A DNA stretch of 64,000 bases, taken from contig NZ_VFTG01000003.1 of NCBI RefSeq assembly GCF_006439355.1, positions 62,001 to 126,000 on the forward strand. Direction: 5' to 3'. Source of the DNA: Mesorhizobium sp. B4-1-3 (lineage in GTDB: Bacteria > Pseudomonadota > Alphaproteobacteria > Rhizobiales > Rhizobiaceae). A program made the position numbers and the translations under genes. Under the pieces are notes generated by a model. That model saw only the letters and a list, made by a program, of their open reading frames with translations, ran no database searches and had not been told where the DNA came from. This document shows positions 17,720 to 25,764 of this stretch, piece after piece (the first letter of the stretch is position 1; every line of letters starts with the position of its first letter).

Positions 17720-18919
17720 TTATTTCGCGGCTTCGGCCACAATCGCCTCGGTCAGGCCCTTGGCGCCGGCGCGAATGCGCTCCAGCGCCTCGCCGATCTC
17801 CTCGTCGGTGACGGTGAGCGGCGGCAGGAGGCGGATGACATTGTCGCCCGCCGGCACGGCAAGCAGGCACTGATCGCGCAGCGCCATATTCACCTTGGTA
17901 TTGGGCATGGCGCATTTCAGGCCGAGCATCAGACCGGTTCCCCTGATGCCCTCGATGACCTCGGGAAATTCGTCCGCGACCGAGGCCAGGCCTTGTTTCA
18001 ACAGCAGCGCCTTGCGCTGCACGTCCTCGAGGAAACCGTCGGCCAGCACCACGTCGAGCACGGCGTTGCCGACTGCCATCGCCAGCGGATTGCCACCGAA
18101 GGTGGTGCCGTGCACGCCGGCGGTCATGCCGGTCGCGGCCTCGTCCGTGGCAAGGCAGGCGCCCATCGGGAAGCCGCCGCCGATGCCCTTGGCAATCGCC
18201 ATCAGGTCGGGCGTGACGCCGGCCCACTCATGCGCGAACAGCTTGCCGGTGCGGCCGATGCCGCACTGGACCTCGTCGAAGATCAAAAGCAGGCCGTGCT
18301 GATCGCAGAGCTGGCGCAGCCGCTTCAAGGACTGCGTCGGCACCGGGCGAATGCCGCCCTCGCCCTGCACCGGCTCGATCAGAATTGCCGCTGTCTCCGC
18401 CGTGATCGCCTTTTCGGCCGCGTCGATGTCGTCGAATGCGACCTGGTCGAAACCCTCGACCTTCGGGCCGAAGCCTTCCAGATATTTGTACTGTCCGCCG
18501 GCGGCGATCGTCGCCAGCGTGCGGCCGTGGAAGGCGCCCTCGAAAGTGATGATGCGGAAACGCTCGGGATGGCCCTTGACGAACTGGTAGCGCCGCGCCG
18601 TCTTGATCGCGCATTCCAGCGCCTCGGCGCCGGAGTTGGTGAAGAACACCTTGTCGGCGAAGGTGGCCTCGACCAGCCGCTCGCCCAGCCGGCGCTGTTC
18701 CGGGATCTCGTAGAGATTGGAGACGTGCCAGAGCTTGGCGGCCTGTTCGGTCAGTGCTGCGACCAGATGCGGATGGCTGTGGCCCAGCGAATTCACTGCG
18801 ATGCCGCCCGCGAAGTCGAGATATCGCTCGCCCTTGTCGGTGACCAGCCAGGTCCCCTCCCCGTGATCGAAAGCCAGGGGTGCGCGAGCAAAGGTCTCGT
18901 AAAGCGCCGAACCGGTCAT
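17720..18919 (-). CDS. argD: Acetylornithine aminotransferase
   Basis: A 399-residue class III PLP aminotransferase. Motifs are [79 protein letters not shown], the PLP-lysine site [16 protein letters not shown], and [19 protein letters not shown]. It converts N-acetylglutamate semialdehyde to N-acetylornithine. It leads the argD-argF operon. A terminator-shaped hairpin on the same strand lies only about 27 bp upstream of its start, so control by attenuation is possible. Confidence 0.95.
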   Translation of the reverse strand: MTGSALYETFARAPLAFDHGEGTWLVTDKGERYLDFAGGIAVNSLGHSHPHLVAALTEQAAKLWHVSNLYEIPEQRRLGERLVEATFADKVFFTNSGAEALECAIKTARRYQFVKGHPERFRIITFEGAFHGRTLATIAAGGQYKYLEGFGPKVEGFDQVAFDDIDAAEKAITAETAAILIEPVQGEGGIRPVPTQSLKRLRQLCDQHGLLLIFDEVQCGIGRTGKLFAHEWAGVTPDLMAIAKGIGGGFPMGACLATDEAATGMTAGVHGTTFGGNPLAMAVGNAVLDVVLADGFLEDVQRKALLLKQGLASVADEFPEVIEGIRGTGLMLGLKCAMPNTKVNMALRDQCLLAVPAGDNVIRLLPPLTVTDEEIGEALERIRAGAKGLTEAIVAEAAK

Positions 18920-18944
18920 TATATGCGTCTCCGGAACCGGAAAT

Positions 18945-18998
18945 CAAAAAAGCCGCCAATGCGGCGGCCTTTGCGGCTTATCATGTTTTTCGGCCATG
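18945..18998 (-). CDS. Possible leader peptide upstream of argD (17 aa)
   Basis: A short open frame MAEKHDKPQRPPHWRLF with its stop at 18945. Its second half is encoded inside the terminator-like hairpin before argD, and the stop falls just after the T-run. It holds only two arginine codons, so classical arginine-codon attenuation is not obvious. It may be chance; it is recorded because of the hairpin overlap. Confidence 0.2.
18946..18971 (-). terminator. Terminator-like hairpin in the argD leader (possible attenuator)
   Basis: Read on the minus strand: GCCGCC (complement of 18964-18969), loop GCATT, GGCGGC (complement of 18953-18958), then six T residues (18947-18952). This has the shape of an intrinsic terminator pointing toward argD, whose start is at 18919. 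No upstream minus-strand gene needs terminating, because gcrA starts divergently at 19278. An attenuator, or the 3' end of a small RNA, would explain it. Confidence 0.65.
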
Positions 18999-19095
18999 AA
19001 GTCAACGAAAACGTCACGCAGAAGCGCGTGGCAAGCCCCTAACGCCACGCCAGCTCATCAGTGGTCAGGCAAGTTGGGGAAAACCGTAAAAACCG

Positions 19096-19132
19096 AATCG
19101 GTGTTGCCTTTGGGACTCTTGTCACCGAGTCA
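19096..19132. promoter_or_regulatory. Cluster of three GANTC (CcrM) sites upstream of gcrA
   Basis: GAATC at 19096-19100, GACTC at 19115-19119 and GAGTC at 19128-19132 fall within 37 bp in the argD-gcrA divergent region. GANTC is the CcrM methylation site, and GcrA acts at methylated GANTC promoters in Caulobacter. Autoregulation is an inference. Confidence 0.45.
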
Positions 19133-19277
19133 GCGCATAAGGTATTTGTAGTCGAGAAATAACTATATTTCGTGCGGCGGACCTAAATCACCCGGTACAT
19201 GTGGTGTCGTTTGCCCGGCGAGAGCCGGCTCGGGAAAGGATTCTGGCTGCCGCACGCTTTAGCAGGAGCGCGGTCTC

Positions 19278-19796
19278 ATGAACTGGACTGACGAGCGGGT
19301 AGAACTTCTCAGGAAATTGTGGTCGGAGGGTCTGAGCGCCAGCCAGATTGCCGCACAGCTTGGCGGGGTGAGCCGCAACGCCGTCATCGGCAAGGTACAT
19401 CGCCTGAAGCTGTCGGGCCGCGGCCGCGCGACGGCCGCCCCGGCGCGCCAGAAGAAGGCAACGCAAGGCGCCTCGATGCAGAAATCGGTGACCCGAGCCG
19501 CAAGCACCACACGTCATGTGACGGCCACCATCGGCGCCACGGCGCTGCAGGTGCAGTTCGACGCCGAGCCGGTCGCGCGCCACTATATCCGCCCGGTTGA
19601 GAACGTCGTGGTGCCGATCTCGCGCAACCTGCAGCTCGTCGAACTGACCGAACGCACCTGCAAATGGCCGAACGGCGACCCGCTCTCGGAAGACTTCAGC
19701 TTCTGCGGCAACGACGCCGCCGAAACGGGGCCCTACTGCAAGTATCATTCGCGGGTTGCGTTCCAGCCGGCAGCGGAACGGCGCAGAGCGCGCTGA
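19278..19796 (+). CDS. gcrA: GcrA cell cycle regulator
   Basis: 172 residues. The conserved N-terminal DNA-binding helix-turn-helix is MNWTDERVELLRKLWSEGLSASQIAAQLG-GVSRNAVIGKVHRLKLSGR. A basic Ala/Arg linker follows, then the C-terminal RNA-polymerase sigma-interacting domain (LQLVELTERTCKWPNGDPL ... FCGNDAAETGPYCKYHSRVAFQP). GcrA is an alphaproteobacterial sigma70 cofactor that activates cell-cycle genes at CcrM-methylated GANTC sites. It is monocistronic, with three GANTC sites upstream. A run of 7-bp tandem repeats and a strong intrinsic terminator follow the stop. Confidence 0.96.
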   Translation: MNWTDERVELLRKLWSEGLSASQIAAQLGGVSRNAVIGKVHRLKLSGRGRATAAPARQKKATQGASMQKSVTRAASTTRHVTATIGATALQVQFDAEPVARHYIRPVENVVVPISRNLQLVELTERTCKWPNGDPLSEDFSFCGNDAAETGPYCKYHSRVAFQPAAERRRAR

Positions 19797-19831
19797 GCGA
19801 ATAGCGAATAGCGAATAGCGAATAGCGAATA
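19797..19831 (+). repeat. Tandem 7-bp repeat (GCGAATA x5) directly after the gcrA stop
   Basis: Five uninterrupted copies of GCGAATA begin at the base after the TGA stop of gcrA. A partial inverted version (ACTCGCTATTC) lies about 50 bp downstream, near 19881-19891, beyond the terminator. Copy number is likely to vary among strains. Confidence 0.9.
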
Positions 19832-19832
19832 G

Positions 19833-19869
19833 AACGGCTTGGCTTTGTGACAGGGAGCAAGCCGTTTTT
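19833..19869 (+). terminator. Intrinsic terminator of gcrA
   Basis: AACGGCTTG (19833-19841) pairs exactly with CAAGCCGTT (19858-19866), followed by TTT. It directly follows the tandem repeat and separates gcrA from the convergent corA. Confidence 0.85.
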
Positions 19870-19905
19870 CGTTGTTGCCTACTCGCTATTCCCTAATCGC
19901 TCGCT

Positions 19906-20910
19906 TCACAGCCAGCCATTCTTCTTGAACCGCCAGTACAGGAACGCGCAGATCAGCGCGATCACCGCAAGCACGGTCGGATAGCCATATTCCATCTTCA
20001 GTTCCGGCATGTCGGCGAAGTTCATGCCGTAGATGCCGGCGAAGGCTGTCGGCACCGCCAGGATGGCGGCCCATGAGGCGAGCTTCTTGGAGATGGCAGT
20101 TTCCTGGCTCTGTCCGACGAGAAGGCTCGCTTCGAAAGCGAAGGCCAGAACCTCGCGCAGGCTGTCGATCTTTTCCTGCACGGTGCCGATGTGGTCGGTC
20201 ACGTCGCGAAACAGCGGATGCATGGCGGCATGGATCTGCGGCAGATCGGCGCTGGTCAGCCTGCGGCAGACCTCGACCAGCGGAAGGGCCGCGTTGCGCA
20301 GCCGCAAGAGATCGCGGCGCAGCATGTACAGACGTTCGATGTCGGCGCCGGTCATCGGCTTCAAAAGCACGTTGTCCTCGATCGCCTCGACCTCGTCCTC
20401 GATCTGCTCCAGCACGGGCATGTAATTGTCGACGATGAAATCAAGGATGGCGTAGAGAACGAAGTCCTCTCCCTTGGCCAGGGAATGCGGGCAGCTTTCC
20501 CAGTGCTGGCGCACAGCCGCATATGAGGTCGAGGGGCCGTGCCGGACGCTGACGATATAGCCGGTGCCGACGAACAAATGCGTCTCGCCGAACGTGACGC
20601 GGCCGTCGATCAATTGCGCGGTGCGGGCGACGATGAAGAGGGCGTCGCCATATTGCTCGATCTTCGGGCGCTGATGCGGATGCTCGGCATCCTCGATCGC
20701 CAGATCATGCAGGTGAAATTGCGCCTGCACCCTGAGCAGAAGGTTGCGATCGGGCTCGAGCAGCCCGATCCAGACGACATGGCCGGGTTTTGCCGCCCAT
20801 TCGCCGGCCTGTTCGATGGCGATGTCGGCAACCCGCTTGCCGCCCAGATAGGCGCTGGACGCAATGATGCCCGACGTTGGGGCTGGGGTCAGGTTCCGAA
20901 CTTGTTCCAT
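19906..20910 (-). CDS. corA: CorA-type magnesium/cobalt transporter
   Basis: 334 residues. A large N-terminal cytoplasmic domain is followed by two C-terminal helices. The first ends in the selectivity motif YGMNFADMPEL; the second is YPTVLAVIALICAFLYWRFKKNGWL. Other family features are VWIGLLEPD, FHLHDLAIEDAEHPHQRPKIEQYGDALFIV and the long coiled stalk IGTVQEKIDSLREVLAFAFEASLLVGQSQE. CorA forms a pentameric Mg2+ channel in the inner membrane. It is monocistronic, between gcrA and phoU. Confidence 0.95.
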   Translation of the reverse strand: MEQVRNLTPAPTSGIIASSAYLGGKRVADIAIEQAGEWAAKPGHVVWIGLLEPDRNLLLRVQAQFHLHDLAIEDAEHPHQRPKIEQYGDALFIVARTAQLIDGRVTFGETHLFVGTGYIVSVRHGPSTSYAAVRQHWESCPHSLAKGEDFVLYAILDFIVDNYMPVLEQIEDEVEAIEDNVLLKPMTGADIERLYMLRRDLLRLRNAALPLVEVCRRLTSADLPQIHAAMHPLFRDVTDHIGTVQEKIDSLREVLAFAFEASLLVGQSQETAISKKLASWAAILAVPTAFAGIYGMNFADMPELKMEYGYPTVLAVIALICAFLYWRFKKNGWL

Positions 20911-20995
20911 CGCAAACCTCCCGAGACTGCGACTGACAAATCGCTGTCCCTGGAGGAGCTTAGCCTAGATTAGGAAACCGTTCGAGAGGCGCTGT

Positions 20996-21718
20996 TCACT
21001 TAGCCGGCATCGTGCCGGGAAGCACGACCTTGTCGGTCTTGTCGCCCTTCGGCCGGTCGGTGGGCATCTGGTCGCCGGTGACGATGTAGTAGATGGTCTC
21101 GGCGATGTTGGTGGCATGGTCGCCGATGCGCTCGATATTCTTGGCGCAGAACAGAAGATGCGTGCAGGGCGTGATGTTGCGCGGATCTTCCATCATGTAG
21201 GTCAAAAGCTCGCGGAACAGCGAGGTGTACATGGCGTCGATCTGGTCGTCCCTGTCGCGCACGAAGCCGATCCTTTCGACCGAGCGCGAGGCATAGACGT
21301 CGAGCACTTCCTTGAGCTGCGTTAGCGCCAGGTTGGCAAGCGCCTCGATACCGCGGAAAAGGCTGTTCGGCTGGCGGCCGTCGACCGAGGCGACCCGCTT
21401 GGCGACATTCTTGCCGAGATCGCCGACTCGCTCGATGTCGGCCGAGATGCGGATGGCGCCGACGATCTCGCGAAGGTCCGTCGCCATCGGCTGGCGCCTA
21501 GCGATGATGATGATGGCCTTGTCGTCGATCTCGCGCTGCCCCTCGTCGAGGACGAGATCGTCCTGGATGACCTTCTGGGCAAGGCCGTGATCGACGTTTA
21601 CGAGAGCCGCTACCGCCTGTTCGACCATGCGTTCCGCATGCCCGCCCATCGCGGCGATGCGCTTCGACAGGTACTTCAGTTCTTCGTCATAGGCGCTGAC
21701 GATATGGACGGATTGCAT
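20996..21718 (-). CDS. phoU: Phosphate signalling protein PhoU
   Basis: 240 residues forming the two repeated three-helix PhoU domains. The first starts HIVSAYDEELKYLSKRIAAMGGHAERMVEQA. Metal-binding motifs are KAIIIIARRQPMATDLREIVGAIRISADIERVGDLGKN, and in the second domain LLFCAKNIERIGDHATNIAETIYYI. PhoU links the PstSCAB transporter to the PhoR kinase. The gene lies 109 bp downstream of a phoR-like kinase on the same strand. The pst genes and phoB usually found in this cluster are absent here. Confidence 0.95.
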   Translation of the reverse strand: MQSVHIVSAYDEELKYLSKRIAAMGGHAERMVEQAVAALVNVDHGLAQKVIQDDLVLDEGQREIDDKAIIIIARRQPMATDLREIVGAIRISADIERVGDLGKNVAKRVASVDGRQPNSLFRGIEALANLALTQLKEVLDVYASRSVERIGFVRDRDDQIDAMYTSLFRELLTYMMEDPRNITPCTHLLFCAKNIERIGDHATNIAETIYYIVTGDQMPTDRPKGDKTDKVVLPGTMPAK

Positions 21719-21826
21719 GGATATGCCTTCCCGGTTTGTGCCGGCTGGTGCTTTCCCTCATCCCATCGCTGATACGTGAACCGCATGACAGAATGAAGAA
21801 AATCCCGGTGCGCAACCGATACACCA

Positions 21827-23092
21827 TCAGCGAGCCGGCAAATGAACCGTGAACGCCGCGCCCTTGCCGACTTCCGACTTGATGGACAGTCTTGCGTTAT
21901 GACGGGTCAATATATGCTTGACGATCGAGAGGCCAAGGCCCGTGCCTTTCTGGGTGCGGCTGTTTTCGACATCGACGCGGTAGAAACGCTCGGTGATGCG
22001 CGGGATGTGTTCTTCGGCGATGCCCGGACCGTAGTCCCTTATAGTGACGTCGAAGCCCGGCTGTTGGCCCTCCTCGCCGCCGGCGATCGATACGGTTACG
22101 CGCCCGCCCGACTGGCCGTATTTGCAAGCGTTCTCGAGGAGATTCTCGAAAACCTGGAACAGTTCGTCGCGATCGCCGGAAACGACGAGCGGCCCATCGG
22201 CGAACTCCCGCTCGACGACGACGCTGTTCTCGCTGGCCAGCGGCCCGAGCGAATCGATGACGCTGTCGATCGTCTGGCGAAGATCGACCTCGGTGCCCGG
22301 TCTCAAATATGGTTTCATCTCCAGTCGTGACAGCGAGAGCAGATCGTCGATCAGGCGGGCCATGCGGCCGGTCTGGTTCTGCATGATCTGCAGGAACTGG
22401 TCGCGCGCCGCCGGATCGTTGCGGGCCGGCCCGCGCAGCGTCTCGATGAAACCGGCAATCGAGGCGAGCGGCGTGCGCAGCTCGTGGCTGGCATTGGCGA
22501 TGAAGTCGGCCCGCATGCGATCGATGCGGCGCGTCTCGCTCTGATCCTTGAAGACCAGCACGTAGAGGCCGGTGGCATGGCCGACCGTGGACGCGCTGAC
22601 CCGGTATGTCCGTTCCACTGGCAGCTTTTCGGTATAGTCGACCGCGTCGGCGGCGACCTGTCCCGACAGGATGCCATCCAGCAACGCCTGCATTTCCGGC
22701 GCGCGGAACTTCAACGACAGCGACATGCCTGGCGCCAGCCCGCCGAAAGCGGCGAAGGCGGCGGCGTTGGCGTGAACGATGGTGGCGGAATGGTCGAAGA
22801 TGATCAGCGGATCGGCGACCGCGGCCGCCAGGTACTCGCCGGAGAGCCTCTGCAGCCCGCTTGCCTCGATCGCTGCTCCCGTGTCGGCCGGCTGGCGCCT
22901 GGCATCCGTGGGCAGCATTGCGGCCGCCGCCAGCACCACCAGGGCCAGGACCGGCACGTAAACGGACGCGCCGGCGAAAAAATAAACGGCAAGGACCGCG
23001 AGAACGCCCGCGCCAAGCTGCCAGCGGTTGCGCCGAAGCCGCGCCGCCAGGGCTTGTCCCTTGCCATCCTGGTCCGCGCCCGTCTCTGCCAT
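21827..23092 (-). CDS. phoR: PhoR-type sensor histidine kinase
   Basis: 421 residues. Two adjacent hydrophobic segments lie near the N-terminus (WQLGAGVLAVLAVYFFAGASVYVPVLALVVLAAAAML). A PAS-like domain follows (LIIFDHSATIVHANAAAFAAFGGLAPG), then HisKA with the phosphoacceptor motif FIANASHELRTPLASIAGFIETL, then HATPase_c (NACKYGQSGGRV, DYGPGI, GTGLGLSIVKHI). The short membrane anchor, PAS domain and phoU neighbour point to the phosphate-starvation kinase PhoR. Which response regulator it pairs with cannot be seen here. Confidence 0.87.
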   Translation of the reverse strand: MAETGADQDGKGQALAARLRRNRWQLGAGVLAVLAVYFFAGASVYVPVLALVVLAAAAMLPTDARRQPADTGAAIEASGLQRLSGEYLAAAVADPLIIFDHSATIVHANAAAFAAFGGLAPGMSLSLKFRAPEMQALLDGILSGQVAADAVDYTEKLPVERTYRVSASTVGHATGLYVLVFKDQSETRRIDRMRADFIANASHELRTPLASIAGFIETLRGPARNDPAARDQFLQIMQNQTGRMARLIDDLLSLSRLEMKPYLRPGTEVDLRQTIDSVIDSLGPLASENSVVVEREFADGPLVVSGDRDELFQVFENLLENACKYGQSGGRVTVSIAGGEEGQQPGFDVTIRDYGPGIAEEHIPRITERFYRVDVENSRTQKGTGLGLSIVKHILTRHNARLSIKSEVGKGAAFTVHLPAR

Positions 23093-23290
23093 AGGCCCGC
23101 GCCACCCCGCATCCCGTCGACCGGTCAGCGGTTCGCTGGACCAGCCTGGCGCATGGCCGTGAAAATCCGGATCGATTTTCGCGAAGGTTCATGCGCAAAA
23201 TCAAAACGCTACAGCGTCTTTGCGCACGAATGCGCGCTGCGCTGCACAGGCTCCATAGCATGAGTCCGCAAACTGGAAAGGTTCGTCCGG

Positions 23291-24196
23291 ATGAAAAAGG
23301 CCAAGGAAACGGCTGAAGCGGCGCCAGCCACGGCACCGATCAAGATCAAGATCGGCGGCAAGGAGCGCGAGTTCGACATCGACAATCCGGTGCTGCCTGA
23401 CTGGATCGAGGACAACAAGCTCACCGCCGGCGGCTATCCCTACGACAAGAAGATGAAGGGCGAGGACTACGAAAAGGAACTCGAAGGGCTACAGATCGAA
23501 CTGGTCAAGGCGCAAGCCTGGCTGCAGGCGACCGGCAAGCGCGTGATGGCGCTGTTCGAGGGCAGGGACGCCGCCGGCAAGGGCGGCACGATTTTCGTGC
23601 TGCGGCAATATATGAACCCGCGCACGGCACGCAACGTCGCGCTGCCCAAGCCGACGCCGACCGAGGCTGGGCAATGGTATTACCAGCGCTATGTCGACCA
23701 CTTCCCGACTTCGGGCGAATTCGTCACCTTCGACCGCTCCTGGTACAACCGCGCCGGCGTCGAGCCGGTCATGGGGTTCTGCACGCCCGAGCAGCACGAG
23801 AAATTCCTCGACGAGACGCCGCATTTCGAGCGGATGATCAGCAATGAAGGCATCCATTTCTTCAAATTCTGGCTGAATATCGGCCGCGAAACGCAGCTCG
23901 AACGGTTTCATGACCGTCGCTGGTCGCCGTTGAAGAACTGGAAGTTCTCGCCGATCGATATCGCCGGCGTCACCAAATGGGACGACTACACCAAGGCGCG
24001 CGACCAGATGATCGAGCGCACGCATAAGGAGTTCTCGCCCTGGATCGTCGTGCGGGCCAACGACAAGCGCCGCGCCCGGCTCGCTGTGATGCAACGTATC
24101 CTGCTTTCCCTGCCCTACCATGGGAAGGACCTCGACGCCGTCGGCAGGCTCGACAAGAAGATCATCGGCGAGGGGCCGGAGTTCCTGAAAGACTAA
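23291..24196 (+). CDS. ppk2: Polyphosphate kinase 2
   Basis: 301 residues of the PPK2 family, single-domain class I. The Walker A loop [13 protein letters not shown], Walker B region [20 protein letters not shown], lid residues [31 protein letters not shown], and C-terminal [18 protein letters not shown] are all visible. It transfers phosphate between polyphosphate and nucleoside diphosphates. It is monocistronic but lies beside phoR-phoU, a sensible phosphate-metabolism context. Confidence 0.95.
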   Translation: MKKAKETAEAAPATAPIKIKIGGKEREFDIDNPVLPDWIEDNKLTAGGYPYDKKMKGEDYEKELEGLQIELVKAQAWLQATGKRVMALFEGRDAAGKGGTIFVLRQYMNPRTARNVALPKPTPTEAGQWYYQRYVDHFPTSGEFVTFDRSWYNRAGVEPVMGFCTPEQHEKFLDETPHFERMISNEGIHFFKFWLNIGRETQLERFHDRRWSPLKNWKFSPIDIAGVTKWDDYTKARDQMIERTHKEFSPWIVVRANDKRRARLAVMQRILLSLPYHGKDLDAVGRLDKKIIGEGPEFLKD

Positions 24197-24267
24197 ATCA
24201 ATTCCATGAGTTACAGCGCCGCGCGGCTTTCGGCTCGCGCGGCGCTGAGACTTTTCATGCCGGCCGA

Positions 24268-25017
24268 TCAAGCGGCCAGGCGGGCGATTCGCTGCAGCCG
24301 CTTCAGCGTGGTGTCATCCTGAAGCGCCTGCTGGAACAGCGTGATCTCATGGTCGATGCGGTCGCACAGCACGTCCGTATCGCCCTTGAGCAGGCTGCGG
24401 GTCTGCAGCAAGGCAGCGACCGGCTTCTTGGCAAGATGCTTGGCTCTCGCCAGCGTTGCTTCCTCCGCGCTGCCTTGCGTCACGACCTCGCCGACCAGGC
24501 CGAGCGCCTTGGCGTCTTCGGCGCTCAGCGTGTCGCCCAGGCAGAAGAAGCGGAAGGCGCCGGCATAGCCGAGCTTCTGGGGCGCCAGGATGCTGGTCGC
24601 CGCGTCCGGCACAAGGCCGAAATCGACGAACGGCACCCTGAAGGTGCTGCCCCTGGAAGCGATCACCATGTCGCAGTGGAACAGGATGGTGCAGCCGACC
24701 CCGACGGCATCGCCGTCGACACAGGCAAGGACCGGCTTGGGGAAGGTCGCCAACATGCGGAACATGTCGGTGACGGCAGCGATCAGCTCTCGGTGCTTGG
24801 TGGCGTCGAGGAACTCCGAGAAGTCGCCGCCGAGGCAGAAGCATCCGGCAAGGCCGCGCAGCATGACAACGCGGACCTGGTCATTGACCGCCGCCTCGTG
24901 CAAGGTCCTGGCGAGGCTTGCATAGGCGTACCTGTCGAGCACTGGTCGGCCATCGTGCGAGGACACGGTGACGACCAGCGTATGGCCACGCAGTTCCGGT
25001 TCGGGATGGAAACTCAT
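24268..25017 (-). CDS. Enoyl-CoA hydratase/isomerase (crotonase) linked to AHL synthase
   Basis: About 249 residues of the crotonase fold. Features are VVMLRGLAGCFCLGGDFSEFLDA, the second oxyanion segment KPVLACVDGDAVGVGCTILFHCDMVIASRGSTFRVPFVDFGLVPDAATSIL, and a C-terminal helix region FFCLGDTLSAEDAKALGLV. The start at 25017 is preceded by GGAGG 5 bp away; an alternative ATG at 25029 overlaps the luxI-type stop as TGATG. Either way it is tightly coupled to the AHL synthase. In Mesorhizobium japonicum a synthase-linked gene of this sort is reported to help make the doubly unsaturated signal 2E,4E-C12:2-HSL. The same role is inferred here. Confidence 0.88.
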   Translation of the reverse strand: MSFHPEPELRGHTLVVTVSSHDGRPVLDRYAYASLARTLHEAAVNDQVRVVMLRGLAGCFCLGGDFSEFLDATKHRELIAAVTDMFRMLATFPKPVLACVDGDAVGVGCTILFHCDMVIASRGSTFRVPFVDFGLVPDAATSILAPQKLGYAGAFRFFCLGDTLSAEDAKALGLVGEVVTQGSAEEATLARAKHLAKKPVAALLQTRSLLKGDTDVLCDRIDHEITLFQQALQDDTTLKRLQRIARLAA

Positions 25018-25028
25018 GACCGCCTCCA

Positions 25029-25667
25029 TCACGACGCCTGCTTCAAGCCGAGCTGACCGGGATAGCCCCAGTTCAGCACCGGCAGGAAGTGATTGCGGCG
25101 GGCCCGAACGACCTCGAGCGTATGCTCGGTGAAGGTGAGCAGCGTCGCCACGACCTGCTGGTTGCCATAGGTGCGCTGGTAGCCGAGCGGCTTTGCCAGG
25201 AAATGCAGTTGCAGCGCTCTGAGCACCCACATCGGCTCGAACTCGATGATGACCTGGTTGACGTTGCGCTTCAGGCCCCATTCGACGAAGCCGGCGATCA
25301 GTTCGGTCCCGACCGTCGAGACGCCGCGTTTGCCGTCGCGAAAACCCGGAGCCACAGCATAGCGGGTAAGTTCCCAGACATTCGGTCCCGAGGGGGAGGG
25401 TCCCTCGCAGAGATCCGACAGCACATCCGTCAGAAGATGCGGCCGTGTGGTCGGCAGCATACGCTGGTAACCTGCCAGTTCACCGTTGCGGATGACGAGG
25501 TGGTGTTCGGCCTCGTCATGATCGAACTGATCGATCTCCAGCTGGTCCGGGCGATCGAGATCGGTCCATCCCATCTCCTCGACGAAGATCTTGTAGCGCA
25601 GGCGATGAACCGCCTCCCAAAGATCGGGACGTTCCATCAGTTCCTGAGTGGTAAGGGCGAAAAGCAT
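25029..25667 (-). CDS. Acyl-homoserine-lactone synthase (LuxI family)
   Basis: 212 residues with the autoinducer synthase pattern: HRLRYKIFVEEMGW, IDQFDHDEAEHHLVIRNGELAGYQRMLPTTRPHLLTD, and WELTRYAVAPGFRDG. The family's invariant Arg, Phe, Trp, Asp and Glu positions can be recognised. It makes an acyl-homoserine lactone from S-adenosylmethionine and an acyl donor. The flanking luxR-type and crotonase genes match the three-gene R1-I1 circuit of M. japonicum, whose synthase groups with acyl-CoA-using enzymes. Exact acyl specificity is inferred, not shown. The stop overlaps the next gene's alternative start. Confidence 0.93.
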   Translation of the reverse strand: MLFALTTQELMERPDLWEAVHRLRYKIFVEEMGWTDLDRPDQLEIDQFDHDEAEHHLVIRNGELAGYQRMLPTTRPHLLTDVLSDLCEGPSPSGPNVWELTRYAVAPGFRDGKRGVSTVGTELIAGFVEWGLKRNVNQVIIEFEPMWVLRALQLHFLAKPLGYQRTYGNQQVVATLLTFTEHTLEVVRARRNHFLPVLNWGYPGQLGLKQAS

Positions 25668-25719
25668 TAGCCGTCTCCTAGGCTTAAGAGGAAGATACGG
25701 CCGTGATGTCCCTTAAATA

Positions 25720-25739
25720 TTGCGCGACTGCGCAGGCAA
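25720..25739 (-). promoter_or_regulatory. Candidate lux-type box upstream of the AHL synthase
   Basis: TTGCGCGACTGCGCAGGCAA lies between the luxR and luxI genes, 53-72 bp before the synthase start. It has TTGC/GCAA ends and an internal GCGC-N4-GCGC dyad but is not a perfect palindrome. Position and partial symmetry suit a LuxR-binding site. Confidence 0.35.
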
Positions 25740-25764
25740 GAATTTCCAGGTCGGCACGGCCGAC

